NCBI GenBank assembly: GCA_947259725.1 | Contig: CAMYNM010000001.1 | Span: 682,001 to 746,000 of the forward strand | DNA: 64,000 bases | Reading direction: 5' to 3' | Source: CALZIK01 sp945787635 | GTDB lineage: Bacteria; Acidobacteriota; Thermoanaerobaculia; Multivoradales; JAHEKO01 | Shown here: piece by piece, positions 50,056-60,420 of the stretch | Numbering within the stretch: position 1 is the first letter of the stretch | Layout: each line of letters opens with the position of its first letter | The notes under the pieces: model-generated | The model's database searches: none | Seen by the model: the letters and a program-made list of their open reading frames with translations, nothing else | Told to the model about the DNA's origin: nothing | Program-made: the position numbers and the translations under genes

Positions 50056-52622
50056 AAACCACGCAGTATCTGCGCTACATGGCCCGGGAGTCTCGCGGTT
50101 CGCGCGGCCGGCTGGGCTTTTTCGTTGCCTGCCTGGCGGTCGGCGTCGCGGCCGTGGTCGCCGTGGCTGGTCTGAGCGAGGGTCTGGAGACCGCGGTCGG
50201 CGGCGAAGCCCGCCAGCTCATGGCCGCCGACGTAGCCATCGAGGGTCGCGAGCCGTTGCCGGACGAGGTCGTCGCCCTCCTCGACTCGAAAAGGGGCAAC
50301 CGCCGCGCGACGCTCAAGGAGATGGCGACCGTGGTCGCCGCGGTCCCCGAAGACGGTACCGACATAGCCGGCCCGAGCCAGCTGGTCGAGCTCAAATCCG
50401 TCGAAGGACCCTATCCGTTCTATGGCCGGCTCGCCCTCGAGCCCGCGGAGCCCCTGGCCGAGCTGCTGGCGCCGAACCGGGTGGTGGTGGCACCCGACCT
50501 TCTCTCTCGCCTGGGCCTGGTGATCGGCGATCGCCTGCGCCTCGGCCGGGAGATCTACGAGATCTCGGGGATCGTCAACTCCGAGCCCGACCGGATCGGC
50601 CTGGCGCTCACCATGGGACCGCGGGTCTTCGTCTCCGGAGAGGGTCTCGCGCGCGCGGATCTCGAGCGCTTCGGCAGCCGCATCACCTACCGGACCCTGA
50701 TTCGGATACCCGGTGAGGCCAATCGCGAAGAGCTCGCCGCCCTGGCCGAGGAGATTCGGGCTTTGCCCGCCATCAAGAACCGCTATCGCGTCGAAACCTA
50801 CGCCGAGGTGCAGCCCGCCGTGAGGAGGGCGCTCGGCCGGGTCGATCGGTTCCTGGGACTGGTGGCGCTTCTGTCCCTGCTTCTGGGCGGCGTCGGAGTC
50901 GCCCAGACCACCCGCGCCTGGCTCGCCGGCCGGATGGACGCCATGGCGGTCTTGCGCTCGCTGGGATTCCGTCCACGTGAGGTCTTTGGATTGTATTTCG
51001 GACAGGCCGTCGCACTGGGGCTCGTTGGCAGCTTGATCGGCATCGTCGTCGGCGTCGGGGCTCTGGCCCTGACGCCCATTTTCACCGCCGATCTCCTGCC
51101 CGAGGGCGTGCGCATCGGGCTATGGCAGCCGCTGTCTTTCGTGCGCGGGTTGGCCTTGGGACTCGGCACCGCGTTGCTGTTCAGCTTCGCGCCGCTCGTG
51201 GCGGTGCGGCGGGTGCCTCCCCTGCGGGTGCTGCGCACCGACGTCGAGCCGATTCCGGCCTCCCGGTGGGCGCGGGCGGTCACGTTCGGCCTGATCGCGG
51301 CGGGCGTCGCCGCCACGGCCACCGCGCAGGCCGCTTCCATACGGTACGGCCTGACCTTTACCGTCGGCGTCGGGCTGGCGGTCGGAGTTCTGGCGCTGGC
51401 GTCTCTCGGCGTGATCCGGCTGACCCGCCTACTGCCGGCCGGCTGGCTCGAGGCCGCACCGGTGTGGATGCGACACGGCCTCGCGGCGCTCGCCAGGCCG
51501 GGCGCGGGTACGGTCGGCGCGGTGGTCGCGCTCGGGCTCGGCGTCCTGCTGCTCCTGGGCATCGTGCTGGTTCAGCGGGGGCTGAGCGGGCAGCTATCGA
51601 CCGCGCTGCCCGCTGGCTCGCCCTCCGCGTTCGTGATCGACATCCAGCGCGATCAATGGGACGGCGTCGAACGTATGCTCAACGAGGCGGGAGCCGAGTC
51701 GATCAACTCGGCCCCGGTGGTCACCGCTCGGATCGACCGCATCGCAGACGCCTCGGTGGATAGCCTGGTGGACGCGACCGAGAACCGCGGGCGGCGCTGG
51801 GCCCTGACCCGCGAGCAGCGGGTCACCTACCTCGACGAGCTGGCGCCGGACAACAAGATCCTCGCCCGCAGGCCGGCGGAATCGGACTCGCTCTGGAGCG
51901 ACCCCGACCGGTGGGAGATGAGCGTCGAGCAGGACTACGCCGAGGACCTGGGTATCGAAATCGGAACCTCCCTGGTCCTCGACATCCAAGGTGTCCCGTT
52001 GGAGTTCACCGTCACCAGCATTCGCTCGGTCGATTGGGGAACTTTCGATCTCAACTTCTTCATCGTCGCCGAACCGGCGGCCCTGGCCGAAGCGCCGCAG
52101 TACCGAGTGGCGACGGTGCGCCTGCCGACGGGAAGCGAGCAAGGAGTCCAGGACCGGCTGGCGGCCACCTTTCCGAACGTCACCATGTTGCGGATTCGAG
52201 ACGTGCTCGAGAAGGTCGGGCGGGTGCTCGACCGCCTGGCGCTCGGCGTCCAGTTTCTGGGCGGCTTCACGGTCCTGGCCGGCCTGGTGATCCTGTCGGG
52301 AGCGGTCAGCGCGAGCTCGATTCGACGCAGTCGCGAGATCGCGCTGCTCAAGACACTGGGCATGGTGCGGCGTGAGATCGCGCTGATGTTCACGATCGAG
52401 TTCGCCGTGCTCGGACTCCTGGCCGGTGCCGTGGGAGCCGTGGGTGGCGTGTTGCTTTCGCGAACCGTTCTGGTCCGCGGCATGGAGATCGGCTGGACCT
52501 TTCAGCCCATGCCGGTGGCAGCCGCCGTGGCCGCGAGCGTGCTCCTTTCCGCCGGCGCCGCGGTCCTGGCGGGCAGTCGAGCTCTCGCGACCCGACCCCT
52601 CGGGGTCCTGCGCGGTGAGTAG
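50052..52622 (+). CDS. ybbP: FtsX-family ABC permease, YbbP-like
   Basis: 856 residues with an ATGA overlap to the ATPase. The layout is that of YbbP-type permeases: TM1 (LGFFVACLAVGVAAVVAVAG), a periplasmic domain, then a bundle of three TMs at about 275-390, two more at about 410-460, a TM near 490-510, a second periplasmic domain (550-720) and a final FtsX block of three TMs (VQFLGGFTVLAGLVILSGAV onward). The duplicated FtsX modules are clear. The partner ATPase and TesA-like esterase suggest envelope lipid or lipoprotein handling. Confidence 0.9.
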   Translation: MKTTQYLRYMARESRGSRGRLGFFVACLAVGVAAVVAVAGLSEGLETAVGGEARQLMAADVAIEGREPLPDEVVALLDSKRGNRRATLKEMATVVAAVPEDGTDIAGPSQLVELKSVEGPYPFYGRLALEPAEPLAELLAPNRVVVAPDLLSRLGLVIGDRLRLGREIYEISGIVNSEPDRIGLALTMGPRVFVSGEGLARADLERFGSRITYRTLIRIPGEANREELAALAEEIRALPAIKNRYRVETYAEVQPAVRRALGRVDRFLGLVALLSLLLGGVGVAQTTRAWLAGRMDAMAVLRSLGFRPREVFGLYFGQAVALGLVGSLIGIVVGVGALALTPIFTADLLPEGVRIGLWQPLSFVRGLALGLGTALLFSFAPLVAVRRVPPLRVLRTDVEPIPASRWARAVTFGLIAAGVAATATAQAASIRYGLTFTVGVGLAVGVLALASLGVIRLTRLLPAGWLEAAPVWMRHGLAALARPGAGTVGAVVALGLGVLLLLGIVLVQRGLSGQLSTALPAGSPSAFVIDIQRDQWDGVERMLNEAGAESINSAPVVTARIDRIADASVDSLVDATENRGRRWALTREQRVTYLDELAPDNKILARRPAESDSLWSDPDRWEMSVEQDYAEDLGIEIGTSLVLDIQGVPLEFTVTSIRSVDWGTFDLNFFIVAEPAALAEAPQYRVATVRLPTGSEQGVQDRLAATFPNVTMLRIRDVLEKVGRVLDRLALGVQFLGGFTVLAGLVILSGAVSASSIRRSREIALLKTLGMVRREIALMFTIEFAVLGLLAGAVGAVGGVLLSRTVLVRGMEIGWTFQPMPVAAAVAASVLLSAGAAVLAGSRALATRPLGVLRGE

Positions 52623-52640
52623 GGCCGGACTGGCGAAAAC

Positions 52641-53684
52641 CTATTCAGCGCCGACCGAGACCGCCTGGCCGGGCCGGAGACGCTCGCCGCCGCGGACCAC
52701 GATCCTGTCGCCGGCGGCAACGTCGCCCACGACTTCGATCAGAGCGCTGTCGCCGATCCCGGTGGTGATCGACAGACGCTCCGCCGTGTCGTCGGCGGAG
52801 ACCCGGAACAGGTAGACCGCGTCGCTTCTCAGAACCAGCGCGTCACGGGGAACCGCCACCACCTCGCGAGGAGCGCTCGCGGGCAGCCCGACCTTGACCG
52901 CACTCCCCACCACCGGGGCCTGGCCGTCCACCCCCACCCGGATCTCGAACATCCTCGAACGCTCGTCGCCGACCCGGATCACGCGCCGGATCGTCCCCGA
53001 TCGTTCGCTGCCCCGGCCCTCGACCGCAACCGTCATGCCCTCGCTCAGAAACGGCTCCACCACGAGCGGCGCGCGCGTGCGAATCTCGACGTCGTCCACA
53101 TTCACCAGCCGCACGACCTCCTGCCCGGGCGACGTGTAGCCACCGGGCTCCTGAAGGCGTTCGACGACCTTGCCGTCAAACGGCGCCCTGACGGTGGCGC
53201 GAGAGAGTCGAAACTGGGTCTGCTCCCGCGCGACCCTGGCGGCCACGAGGTTCTGCTCGGCGGTCTCCCGCTGCGCCTGGGTCTGCTCCAGATCGTTGGC
53301 CGAGATGATCTGCTCGGCGGCCAACTGGCGGCGCCGCTCGAGTTGCTGATTGACAAAGGCAAGATCGGCTTCGAGGCGCTTGATCTGCGCGTCGTCGTTC
53401 TTGAGCTCGAGCTGGACCGCCGAGTCGTCGATCCGGGCGACCGCCGCACCCTTGCGAACTACGTCGCCGACCTCGGCCACCCAGTCCAGCTGTCCCGACA
53501 CCTCCGCGGCGACCCGGGCGTCGCTGCGGCTGACCACGGTGCCGGGCACCCACATCTGGGAGGTCATCTCGGTCCGCACGGCCTCGATCACCTTGACCGC
53601 AGCTGGAGGCGGGCCCTGCTGCGCCGCCAACGGCAGCCCCGATCCGACCACGAGCGCGAGGCCCAGAGCCGCCACCCGGCTCAT
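52641..53684 (-). CDS. RND periplasmic adaptor (membrane fusion protein)
   Basis: 347 residues from the ATG at 53684, which overlaps the pump stop by 4 nt. Signal peptide SRVAALGLALVVGSGLPLAA, then SARVAAEVSGQL-type lipoyl half (SDARVAAEVSGQLDWVAEVG), an alpha-hairpin (LEADLAFVNQQLERRRQLAA), the second lipoyl half RATVRAPFDGKVVERLQEPG, and beta-barrel and membrane-proximal domains. It links the RND pump to an outer-membrane channel. No channel gene is adjacent; the C-terminal part ends at GQAVSVGAE. Confidence 0.92.
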   Translation of the reverse strand: MSRVAALGLALVVGSGLPLAAQQGPPPAAVKVIEAVRTEMTSQMWVPGTVVSRSDARVAAEVSGQLDWVAEVGDVVRKGAAVARIDDSAVQLELKNDDAQIKRLEADLAFVNQQLERRRQLAAEQIISANDLEQTQAQRETAEQNLVAARVAREQTQFRLSRATVRAPFDGKVVERLQEPGGYTSPGQEVVRLVNVDDVEIRTRAPLVVEPFLSEGMTVAVEGRGSERSGTIRRVIRVGDERSRMFEIRVGVDGQAPVVGSAVKVGLPASAPREVVAVPRDALVLRSDAVYLFRVSADDTAERLSITTGIGDSALIEVVGDVAAGDRIVVRGGERLRPGQAVSVGAE

Positions 53685-56600
53685 GAAGCCGCCCTCAACT
53701 CTTCGGCGGCCCGCAGCGCCGGTCTCTTGGCCTTGCCTTCGCCGAGCCTGAGCAGGCTTGGCAGAAGCACGAGGGTGAACAGAGTACTCACGCACATTCC
53801 ACCGACGATCACGGCGGCGAGGCCTCGATAGATCACGCTGCCGGTGCCCGGATTGAGCAGCAGGGGCAACATGCCGAAGATCGACGTGAGGGTGCTCATG
53901 AGAATCGGCCGGACCCGCACGCGCAGCGCCTGGCGCACCGCCTCGCGCCGCTGCTCCCCGTCGCGTTCCGCCGAGCGGGTCTGATGCACGAGGAGAATCG
54001 CGTTGTTGACCACCAGTCCCAGCAGAATGATGAAGCCGATCATGGTGAGAAGGTCGAGCGGCTGGAAGGTCACCAGATTCAGCAGCCGCAGCGCCACGAC
54101 CCCGCCAACCGTGGCCAGGGGGAGCGCAAGAACGACCAGTAGGCTGTCTTTCATCGAGCTGAACAGAGCACTCATCAGCAAGAAGAGGACGATCAGGGCG
54201 ATCACGAAGTTCTGCGACATGTTCTGGATGGCGTTGGCCAGGTTGTCCGCGCTGCCACCGTACTGGACCGCTCCGTCCTCGGGCAAGATGGCGAGCAATC
54301 GAGGCTCGACGTCGGCCTTGAGCGTGGCGACCGCCTCTTCGAGCGACAGGCCGTCAGGTGGCGAGATGTTGAGCGTCACCGTGCGTTTGCGATCGATGCG
54401 GTGGATGCTCGACGGTCCGACGGTGCGCTCGATGTCAACCAGCTCGCCCAGCGGAACCAATGGTCCCGCGGGCGTCGCCAACGGCACACCCGCCAGCTCT
54501 TCGGGATCGTCCCACTTCTGGGAGCGCAGGATGATGTTCATCCGCTTTTCCCCGTCAAAATGCTCCCCGAGCCAGAGACCGTCGCCGAGTGCCCGCACGA
54601 CGCTGCCCACCTGCGACCGGTTCCATCCCACCTCGGCGATCCGGCGATCGTCGGGGACGAGCCTCAGCTCGGGCTCGGCCAGCTCGGTGCCGGGGAACAC
54701 CTGCGTCTGCGACTCCGGGATTGCCTCGCCGATGATCTGCATTGCGCTCGCGCCGGCGGCCATCAGGGCTTCGACGTCCGAGCCCTGAAGGTGCATGATG
54801 ATCTCCCGGTTGCTCGCGAAGCCGCCGAAGAGACCTCCGCGATAGACGAACGCCCGGGTATCTGGGAAGCCCGCTACGACCTCCTCGCGCATGATCTTCT
54901 CGAGCTCGTCCACGCGGCCCTGGTCCTTGACTCGCGCCCCGATGGTGCCACCGCCGGGCCAGACGATGAAGTAGTAGTTCTTGAGCGCCGGCTCTTTCTC
55001 CCCGTCTATGTAGGGGCGCATCCTTTCGACCATCGGACTGATGATCTCCTCTTCGATGGTCCTGATGTTCGAGCCCGGAGGAAAGTTGAAGAACGCGTCC
55101 ACGGCGTCGCGCTTGACCGGCGGCAGATAGTCGAGCTTGGGCATGAGCAGCCAGGTGAGCGTAATCGGAATCGCCATCAAGAGCGCAATCACCGTGAGCC
55201 TCCTCCGAGGGGTGTCGGCGAGACCCGTGATGCGCTCCGCAATCCGGTCCCAGAACGCGGCATGCACGTCGGTCAGCCGCGCACTCGACAAGAAGCGCTT
55301 CGCGGCCGTGGGCAGAATCGTCACCGCGACGATCAGCGAAATGATGACCGCGATCGCAATGGTCAGGGCGAGATCGGCGAAAAGCTGGCCCTCGACGTCT
55401 TTGAGGTAGATCACCGGCAGGAAGATGGCCACCGTGGTCGCGGTCGAAGCGACCAGGGCGCCCCAAACCTGGCTGGTCCCCTCGAGCGAGCCCTCGTGGG
55501 GCGAACGCCCGGACTCGCGTAGCCGCACGATGTTCTCGAGCACAATGATCGCGGCGTCGAGGACCATGCCCACGGCGAAGGCCAGGCCGGCGAGCGAGAT
55601 CACGTTGAGCGACCGCCCGGCGAGGTTGAGAACCACGAAGGTCGTCAAGACCGAGATCGGAATCGCCGTGGCGACCAGCAACGTCGCCCGCATCTGCCGG
55701 AGGAACCACCAGAGAACGCCGATCGCGAGCATGACGCCGAGGAACAGGTTGCCGGTCACCAAGTTGATCGCGCGGTAGATGAAGACCGAAGCGTCGAAGC
55801 TCTGGGCGATGGTGAGACCGTTATCGGCGAGCACGGTCTCGCGCAGTACCTCGACCTCCGCCTTGACCGCGTTGAGTGCTTCGAGGACGTTGGCGCCACT
55901 CTCGCGATCGACTCGGATCGCCATTGCCGGATTGTTGTTCTGAATGGAGAAGCCGTTGCGCTCGGCCCGTTGCACCTTGACGTCGGCAACGTCTCCGAGG
56001 GTCACGGGCCGGCCGTCGCGCCAGTCGAGAACCAAACCAGCGAGCTGCTCCGGCCGGTAGCGTCCCGCGAAGCGGATCGTGTATTGCCGGCGTCCGACCT
56101 CCACCGAACCACCCGAGACGTCGTTGGCGCTGCCGGCGAGAGCCGCGATCGCCGGAATCTGAACCCCGAGCTCGGCAGCCTGAAACGGATCGAACTCGAT
56201 CACCAGCTCTTTGTCCTGCCAGGCCATCACCTCGACGCCGGCGACCCCGGGAATCGTCTCGAGCCGACGCGCCACGACGTCTTCGACCAGCGGCTGGTAG
56301 GACTCGATAGTCTGCCCGCTGCCCGGTAGAAGTTGGATGAAGAACCACGACAGGGACTGGTTCGAGCCGCCACCGAAACCGCCGCCCATCGAGATGGAGG
56401 GCGGGGTGGCGTCCCGCGGCAACGGCGGCAACCGGTTCATCCGGCTGATCACTTCGATCAGCGTCTGGTCCATGTCGGTCTCGAGCCCGAAGGTGAGATT
56501 GATGAAGCTGCCGCCGCTGTTGGCGTTGGTGTTGAGCTCCTTCAAGCCCGGCAGCCCCTGCAGCACTTCCTCCTGCGGCTCGAGGATCTCGGCTTCGACC

Positions 56601-56773
56601 TCCTGGGGCGACGCCGAGCGCCAACCGGTCCAGATCGAGATCTGGGGCCTTTCGATGTCCGGAAACAGCTGGACCGGAAGCTTGGCCAGGCTGAAAATCC
56701 CGAAAACGGCCACCACGGCCACCGAGACCAGTACGGCGGCCGGATTTTTCAACGAGCCGAGAGTCAGATTCAT
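53681..56773 (-). CDS. RND efflux pump, AcrB-like
   Basis: 1030 residues from an ATG at 56773 with AGGGGAAG upstream. Twelve-TM RND transporter: TM1 LKNPAAVLVSVAVVAVFGIF, docking/porter region with GRPVTLGDVADVKV, TM4 FAVGMVLDAAIIVLENIVRL with the conserved Asp, and a second half mirroring the first (LVVNNAILLVHQTRS). It exchanges protons for exported compounds across the inner membrane. It comes before its adaptor in the operon, the reverse of the usual order. Cargo cannot be told; VRL and MDR-type clades look alike by eye. Confidence 0.93.
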   Translation of the reverse strand: MNLTLGSLKNPAAVLVSVAVVAVFGIFSLAKLPVQLFPDIERPQISIWTGWRSASPQEVEAEILEPQEEVLQGLPGLKELNTNANSGGSFINLTFGLETDMDQTLIEVISRMNRLPPLPRDATPPSISMGGGFGGGSNQSLSWFFIQLLPGSGQTIESYQPLVEDVVARRLETIPGVAGVEVMAWQDKELVIEFDPFQAAELGVQIPAIAALAGSANDVSGGSVEVGRRQYTIRFAGRYRPEQLAGLVLDWRDGRPVTLGDVADVKVQRAERNGFSIQNNNPAMAIRVDRESGANVLEALNAVKAEVEVLRETVLADNGLTIAQSFDASVFIYRAINLVTGNLFLGVMLAIGVLWWFLRQMRATLLVATAIPISVLTTFVVLNLAGRSLNVISLAGLAFAVGMVLDAAIIVLENIVRLRESGRSPHEGSLEGTSQVWGALVASTATTVAIFLPVIYLKDVEGQLFADLALTIAIAVIISLIVAVTILPTAAKRFLSSARLTDVHAAFWDRIAERITGLADTPRRRLTVIALLMAIPITLTWLLMPKLDYLPPVKRDAVDAFFNFPPGSNIRTIEEEIISPMVERMRPYIDGEKEPALKNYYFIVWPGGGTIGARVKDQGRVDELEKIMREEVVAGFPDTRAFVYRGGLFGGFASNREIIMHLQGSDVEALMAAGASAMQIIGEAIPESQTQVFPGTELAEPELRLVPDDRRIAEVGWNRSQVGSVVRALGDGLWLGEHFDGEKRMNIILRSQKWDDPEELAGVPLATPAGPLVPLGELVDIERTVGPSSIHRIDRKRTVTLNISPPDGLSLEEAVATLKADVEPRLLAILPEDGAVQYGGSADNLANAIQNMSQNFVIALIVLFLLMSALFSSMKDSLLVVLALPLATVGGVVALRLLNLVTFQPLDLLTMIGFIILLGLVVNNAILLVHQTRSAERDGEQRREAVRQALRVRVRPILMSTLTSIFGMLPLLLNPGTGSVIYRGLAAVIVGGMCVSTLFTLVLLPSLLRLGEGKAKRPALRAAEELRAAS

Positions 56774-56955
56774 AGGCTTCCCCTGGAGACGCTGGTTTTC
56801 CTGTGTCCGATCCTGCCGAACCGGAGGGCTTTCCCCTAGTACGAAGGCCTGCCGCGGAGGTTCTGCCGGGAGGGCCCGACCCAATCCCGGCCGGTTTCCG
56901 AACCCTCGAAGCCTGAGCTACGATCACCTCCCGGCACGACTTGCCCCGACGGCAG
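56774..56955. other. Divergent spacer between RND pump and small membrane gene
   Basis: 182 nt separate the two divergent starts. TACGAT at 56918-56923 could be a -10 for the plus-strand gene. No repeat or clear operator was seen. Confidence 0.25.
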
Positions 56956-57333
56956 ATGAAAGCCTTACTCTACATCCCGATCGTTCTCAGCCTGATCGTT
57001 CTCGCGGCCCATTTCCTGCGCGCCGGCAATCTGCTCGTCGTCCTCGCCGCGCTCGGGCTCGTGGCGCTTCTACCCCTCCGGCGGCCCTGGGTCGCCCGCC
57101 TCGTCCAGGTCGTACTCGTGATCGGGGCCCTCGAATGGACGCGGACCCTGGCGACGCTCGCGATACGCCGCAGCGAGGAGGGAGAGCCCTTTCTCAGAAT
57201 GGCGCTGATTCTGGGCGCGGTCACCGCCGTGACCCTGGTCTCGGGACTCCTCTTCGAGACGCCGGCTCTGCGCGGGCGGTACCGCTCGGGGTCGAAACCG
57301 CCGCAGCCCGTAGAGCCGGCGCCCGACCTCTAG
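56956..57333 (+). CDS. Small four-helix membrane protein
   Basis: 125 residues, ATG at 56956. Four hydrophobic segments: LLYIPIVLSLIVLAAHFL, LLVVLAALGLVALLPL, VARLVQVVLVIGALEWTRTL and MALILGAVTAVTLVSGLLF, with a Pro-rich tail. It is typical of small uncharacterised inner-membrane proteins. It converges with the acyl-CoA ligase gene, overlapping by 4 nt. Confidence 0.7.
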   Translation: MKALLYIPIVLSLIVLAAHFLRAGNLLVVLAALGLVALLPLRRPWVARLVQVVLVIGALEWTRTLATLAIRRSEEGEPFLRMALILGAVTAVTLVSGLLFETPALRGRYRSGSKPPQPVEPAPDL

Positions 57334-58859
57334 GAGGAGCCCGTCAAGAGCTTCTTGTCGATTTTGCCGATCGCGGTCTTCGGCAGTGCTTCGAGAATCT
57401 CGATCTCGCGGGGCAGCTTGTACCTGGCGAGGCGCTCTCCGACGTAGGCCAGAAAATCGCTCTCCGAAAGCTCCGCTCCCGGGGCAAGAACCAGGCACGC
57501 CTTCCCGACCTCGCCCCACTTCTCGTGAGGCACGGCGACCAGAGCGGCCTCCGCCACTCCGTCGTAGGCCAGCATCACCGACTCGACTTCGGCCGGATAG
57601 ACATTCTCGCCACCCGAGATGAACATGTCCTTCGATCGGCCTTTGATGGTGTAGAAGCCCTCGGCGTCGCGAACCGCGAGATCTCCGGTCCACAGCCAGC
57701 CGTCTCGGATCGTCTCGGCGGTTGCCTCCGGTCGGTTCCAGTAGCCGGGGATGACGTGGGGACCGCGGATCAGGAGTTCTCCGACCACGTCCGGAGCCAC
57801 CTCGACGCCTTGCTCGTCGACCACCTTCATGTCGATGTGAAAAAGCGGCAAGCCCACCGACGTGGTTTTCTCGCGCACCCTCTCGGGTGGCAGCCAGAAG
57901 TTGTTGCCGCTCGCCTCGGTCAGGCCGTAGCCCATCTTGAAGTCGACGCCGCGCTCCCAGAACTTCTGCATGATCGGCACGGGGCACGGCGCTCCTCCCG
58001 AGATCACCAGTTCGAGCTTCGAGAAGTCGGCACTCCGCCAGCGCGGATCCGCCTGGATCATCTGGTACATCGTCGGCACGCCGATGTAGTGGGTCACTCC
58101 TGCCGAGGCGATCAGCTCGAAGGTCTCGTCGAGGCTGAACTCCCGGCACAAGACGGTCGCGCCGCCGACGTGTACCAGTGGCACCATGAAGATGTTGGGC
58201 CCGCCGATGTGAAAGAACGGTAGTTGGAGCGCAGCCTTGTGCCCGCCATGGATGCCCCAGGAAACGATCGTGTTGACGCTGTTCCAGGTCATGTTGCCGT
58301 GATTGAGAACCGCGCCTTTGGGAAGCCCCGTGGTGCCACCCGTATAGTAGATGCCCCAGGGATCGTCGAGTTTTAGCTCGGGAAGGTCGCCGAGCGTGTC
58401 GGGCTGGTCGTCGCGCTCCGCCAGCGCCCGCTGTCTCGGCCCGGGCTCGCCGATCGCGACGATCGTCTCCACGGTCTCGAACGACGGCGCGAGCCCGTCG
58501 ACCTGCGCCTTCCAATCCGGGCTGTAGATGAGCACTGCAGGCTGCGCGTCGGCCACGATCTCGCGCAGCTCGTGGACCGTCAGGCGCCAGTTGAGGTTGT
58601 GCAGGATGGCTCCGATCTTGGCCACCGCCCAGAACAGATCCAGATACTCCGGACAGTTCGAAGCGTAGACCGAGACCCGGTCGCCTTTCCCCACGCCCAG
58701 CGAACGCAAGAAGTTGGCGGTGCGATTGGCGCGCGCGTTCCAGGCCGCGAAGGTCACCTCGGGACCCCCGAGCCCTTCGACCAGTCCGATCCGGTCCGGA
58801 GTTAGTCCGGCCCGCTTGGCGAGCCAGTCCGCCACGTGGTGCGAGGTCTGCGGAATCAA
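57330..58859 (-). CDS. Acyl-CoA ligase (AMP-forming)
   Basis: 509 residues from a TTG at 58859 which overlaps the symporter stop (TTGA); GGAGA lies 9-10 nt upstream. ANL superfamily: AMP-binding GIYYTGGTTGLPKGAVLNHG, then FKMGYGLTEASGNN, WLWTGDLAVRDAEGFYTIKG, SKDMFISGGENVYPAEVE and the C-terminal catalytic Lys motif LPKTAIGKIDKK. It activates a carboxylic acid to its CoA thioester. It is the last gene of the operon with a thiolase, hydrolases and symporter, so it likely activates an imported acid. Chain specificity cannot be read. Confidence 0.9.
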   Translation of the reverse strand: MIPQTSHHVADWLAKRAGLTPDRIGLVEGLGGPEVTFAAWNARANRTANFLRSLGVGKGDRVSVYASNCPEYLDLFWAVAKIGAILHNLNWRLTVHELREIVADAQPAVLIYSPDWKAQVDGLAPSFETVETIVAIGEPGPRQRALAERDDQPDTLGDLPELKLDDPWGIYYTGGTTGLPKGAVLNHGNMTWNSVNTIVSWGIHGGHKAALQLPFFHIGGPNIFMVPLVHVGGATVLCREFSLDETFELIASAGVTHYIGVPTMYQMIQADPRWRSADFSKLELVISGGAPCPVPIMQKFWERGVDFKMGYGLTEASGNNFWLPPERVREKTTSVGLPLFHIDMKVVDEQGVEVAPDVVGELLIRGPHVIPGYWNRPEATAETIRDGWLWTGDLAVRDAEGFYTIKGRSKDMFISGGENVYPAEVESVMLAYDGVAEAALVAVPHEKWGEVGKACLVLAPGAELSESDFLAYVGERLARYKLPREIEILEALPKTAIGKIDKKLLTGSS

Positions 58860-60379
58860 GCCGCCGTCTCCGATGGCCCGCCGCCCTTTCTGCGCAACAG
58901 GACGTGGACCACGCTCCCGACCACGGTTGCCGCCACAACGGCCAACGCGGTCGAAATGCCGGGGTTTTTCACCGATACACCGATGTAGTACGGAAAGAAG
59001 CCTTGCCCGGTGTAGTAGAGCGCGAAGTGGATCACCACCGCGGTGACCGCGGCCGCCATCACCGCCTGGCGGGGCGTTTCGTGCAGGAACGTTCCGAACA
59101 GCACCGGCACGAACGCGGCCGCAAAGTACGCGTACACCCCGAGCTGGGCGAAGATGATGACGCTCAGATTCGGCGCGATCAGCTGCCAGTAGGCGAGACC
59201 GAACGCGACCGCGGCCAGACCGGCGATCACTACCCGATTCAGCACGAACAGATAGCGGTCGGTGAGACTTCGACCGGTGATCCAGTCGTGGAGATTGTGG
59301 ATCAGGTCGTTGGTGATGATGATCGACATCGACTGGATCAGACCCTCGAGCGTCGACATTCCGGCCGAGATCAGGCCGAGAAACACCAGCACCCCCACGA
59401 ACCAGGAGAACTGGGTTACGAGATAGGTCGAGGTGACGCTGTCGGGAGCGATCGGCTGGCCCTCGAGCGTCAGATCGGGGAACTCGAGCCGCGCGTACAG
59501 CCCCACGATCACCACCAGGAAAAAAAGCATCTGGACGATGATCCCGACCACCAGATACCGGTTGACGTCGCGCTCCTTCTTGAGCAGCAGAGACTTGGTG
59601 ATGATATGCGGCTGGCAGACAATCGCGGCGCCGACCACGACGGTGCAGAAGATGACCTCGAACCCGTCGCGAAAGAGCGGGCTCTCGACGTTGTACAGCG
59701 AGGCGAGATTCGGATCGATGGCGCGCAGCTTGCCGACGAAGCCGCTCACCCCCTCGGAGAAGTGCTCCCACCCGGAGCCGAGCAGGATCACCGCCACCAC
59801 CAGCATGATCACGCCCTGCACGGTGTTGGTGTAAACCATCGAGTTGGCGCCGCCGAACATCATGTAGCCGAACGAAAACACGACCAGACCTGCGAGCACC
59901 AGGGTCTCGTTCAAGCCCAACGAGGCTCCGACCACTTTAGTCAGGCCGACCAGAATCAGCACGATAAAGGTGACCAGCAGCAACGAGAGAAACGCGAAGA
60001 AGATCGCGAACGGGCGGCTCTTGTAGCGATCGCCCACCCACTGCGACAGGGTCAGCGCCTTGACTGACTCGCCGTACTTGCGAAAGCCCTTGGTCAACAC
60101 GACCAGCGAGAGAAACATCGAGATCGGCAGGACCACGCACAGCCCGAACGCGGCGCTCAGGCCGAAGTAGGCGACCAGGCCGGGGTTGATGATGAAAGTC
60201 GCCGCGCTCGTGGTCGACGCCGCGAGCGCCAGACCGACGGCTATGGGCGAGAACGCGATGTTGCCCACCGCGTAGTCCGCGACGCTCTTGTTGCGCCTCG
60301 CCCCACGCACCACCAGCACCAGAATGGTCGCCATATAGGCGAGCACCAGAAGCCAGCTGGCGAGAGTCTTCGGGTCCAT
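58856..60379 (-). CDS. Sodium:solute symporter (SSS family)
   Basis: 507 residues with 13 membrane segments, beginning MDPKTLASWLLVLAYMATIL. Typical SSS core: VGLALAASTTSAATFIINPG (TM1-2), LVTFIVLILVGLTKVVG, GANSMVYTNTVQGVIMLVVA, and SAGMSTLEGLIQSMSIIITN (Na+ site region). It imports a solute, probably a carboxylate, with sodium across the inner membrane. It lies between an alpha/beta hydrolase and the acyl-CoA ligase and overlaps the latter. Confidence 0.92.
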   Translation of the reverse strand: MDPKTLASWLLVLAYMATILVLVVRGARRNKSVADYAVGNIAFSPIAVGLALAASTTSAATFIINPGLVAYFGLSAAFGLCVVLPISMFLSLVVLTKGFRKYGESVKALTLSQWVGDRYKSRPFAIFFAFLSLLLVTFIVLILVGLTKVVGASLGLNETLVLAGLVVFSFGYMMFGGANSMVYTNTVQGVIMLVVAVILLGSGWEHFSEGVSGFVGKLRAIDPNLASLYNVESPLFRDGFEVIFCTVVVGAAIVCQPHIITKSLLLKKERDVNRYLVVGIIVQMLFFLVVIVGLYARLEFPDLTLEGQPIAPDSVTSTYLVTQFSWFVGVLVFLGLISAGMSTLEGLIQSMSIIITNDLIHNLHDWITGRSLTDRYLFVLNRVVIAGLAAVAFGLAYWQLIAPNLSVIIFAQLGVYAYFAAAFVPVLFGTFLHETPRQAVMAAAVTAVVIHFALYYTGQGFFPYYIGVSVKNPGISTALAVVAATVVGSVVHVLLRRKGGGPSETAA

Positions 60380-60420
60380 GGTGTTACAGCGCGCCCCGCG
60401 GGGAGCCTAGCGCAGTGGGC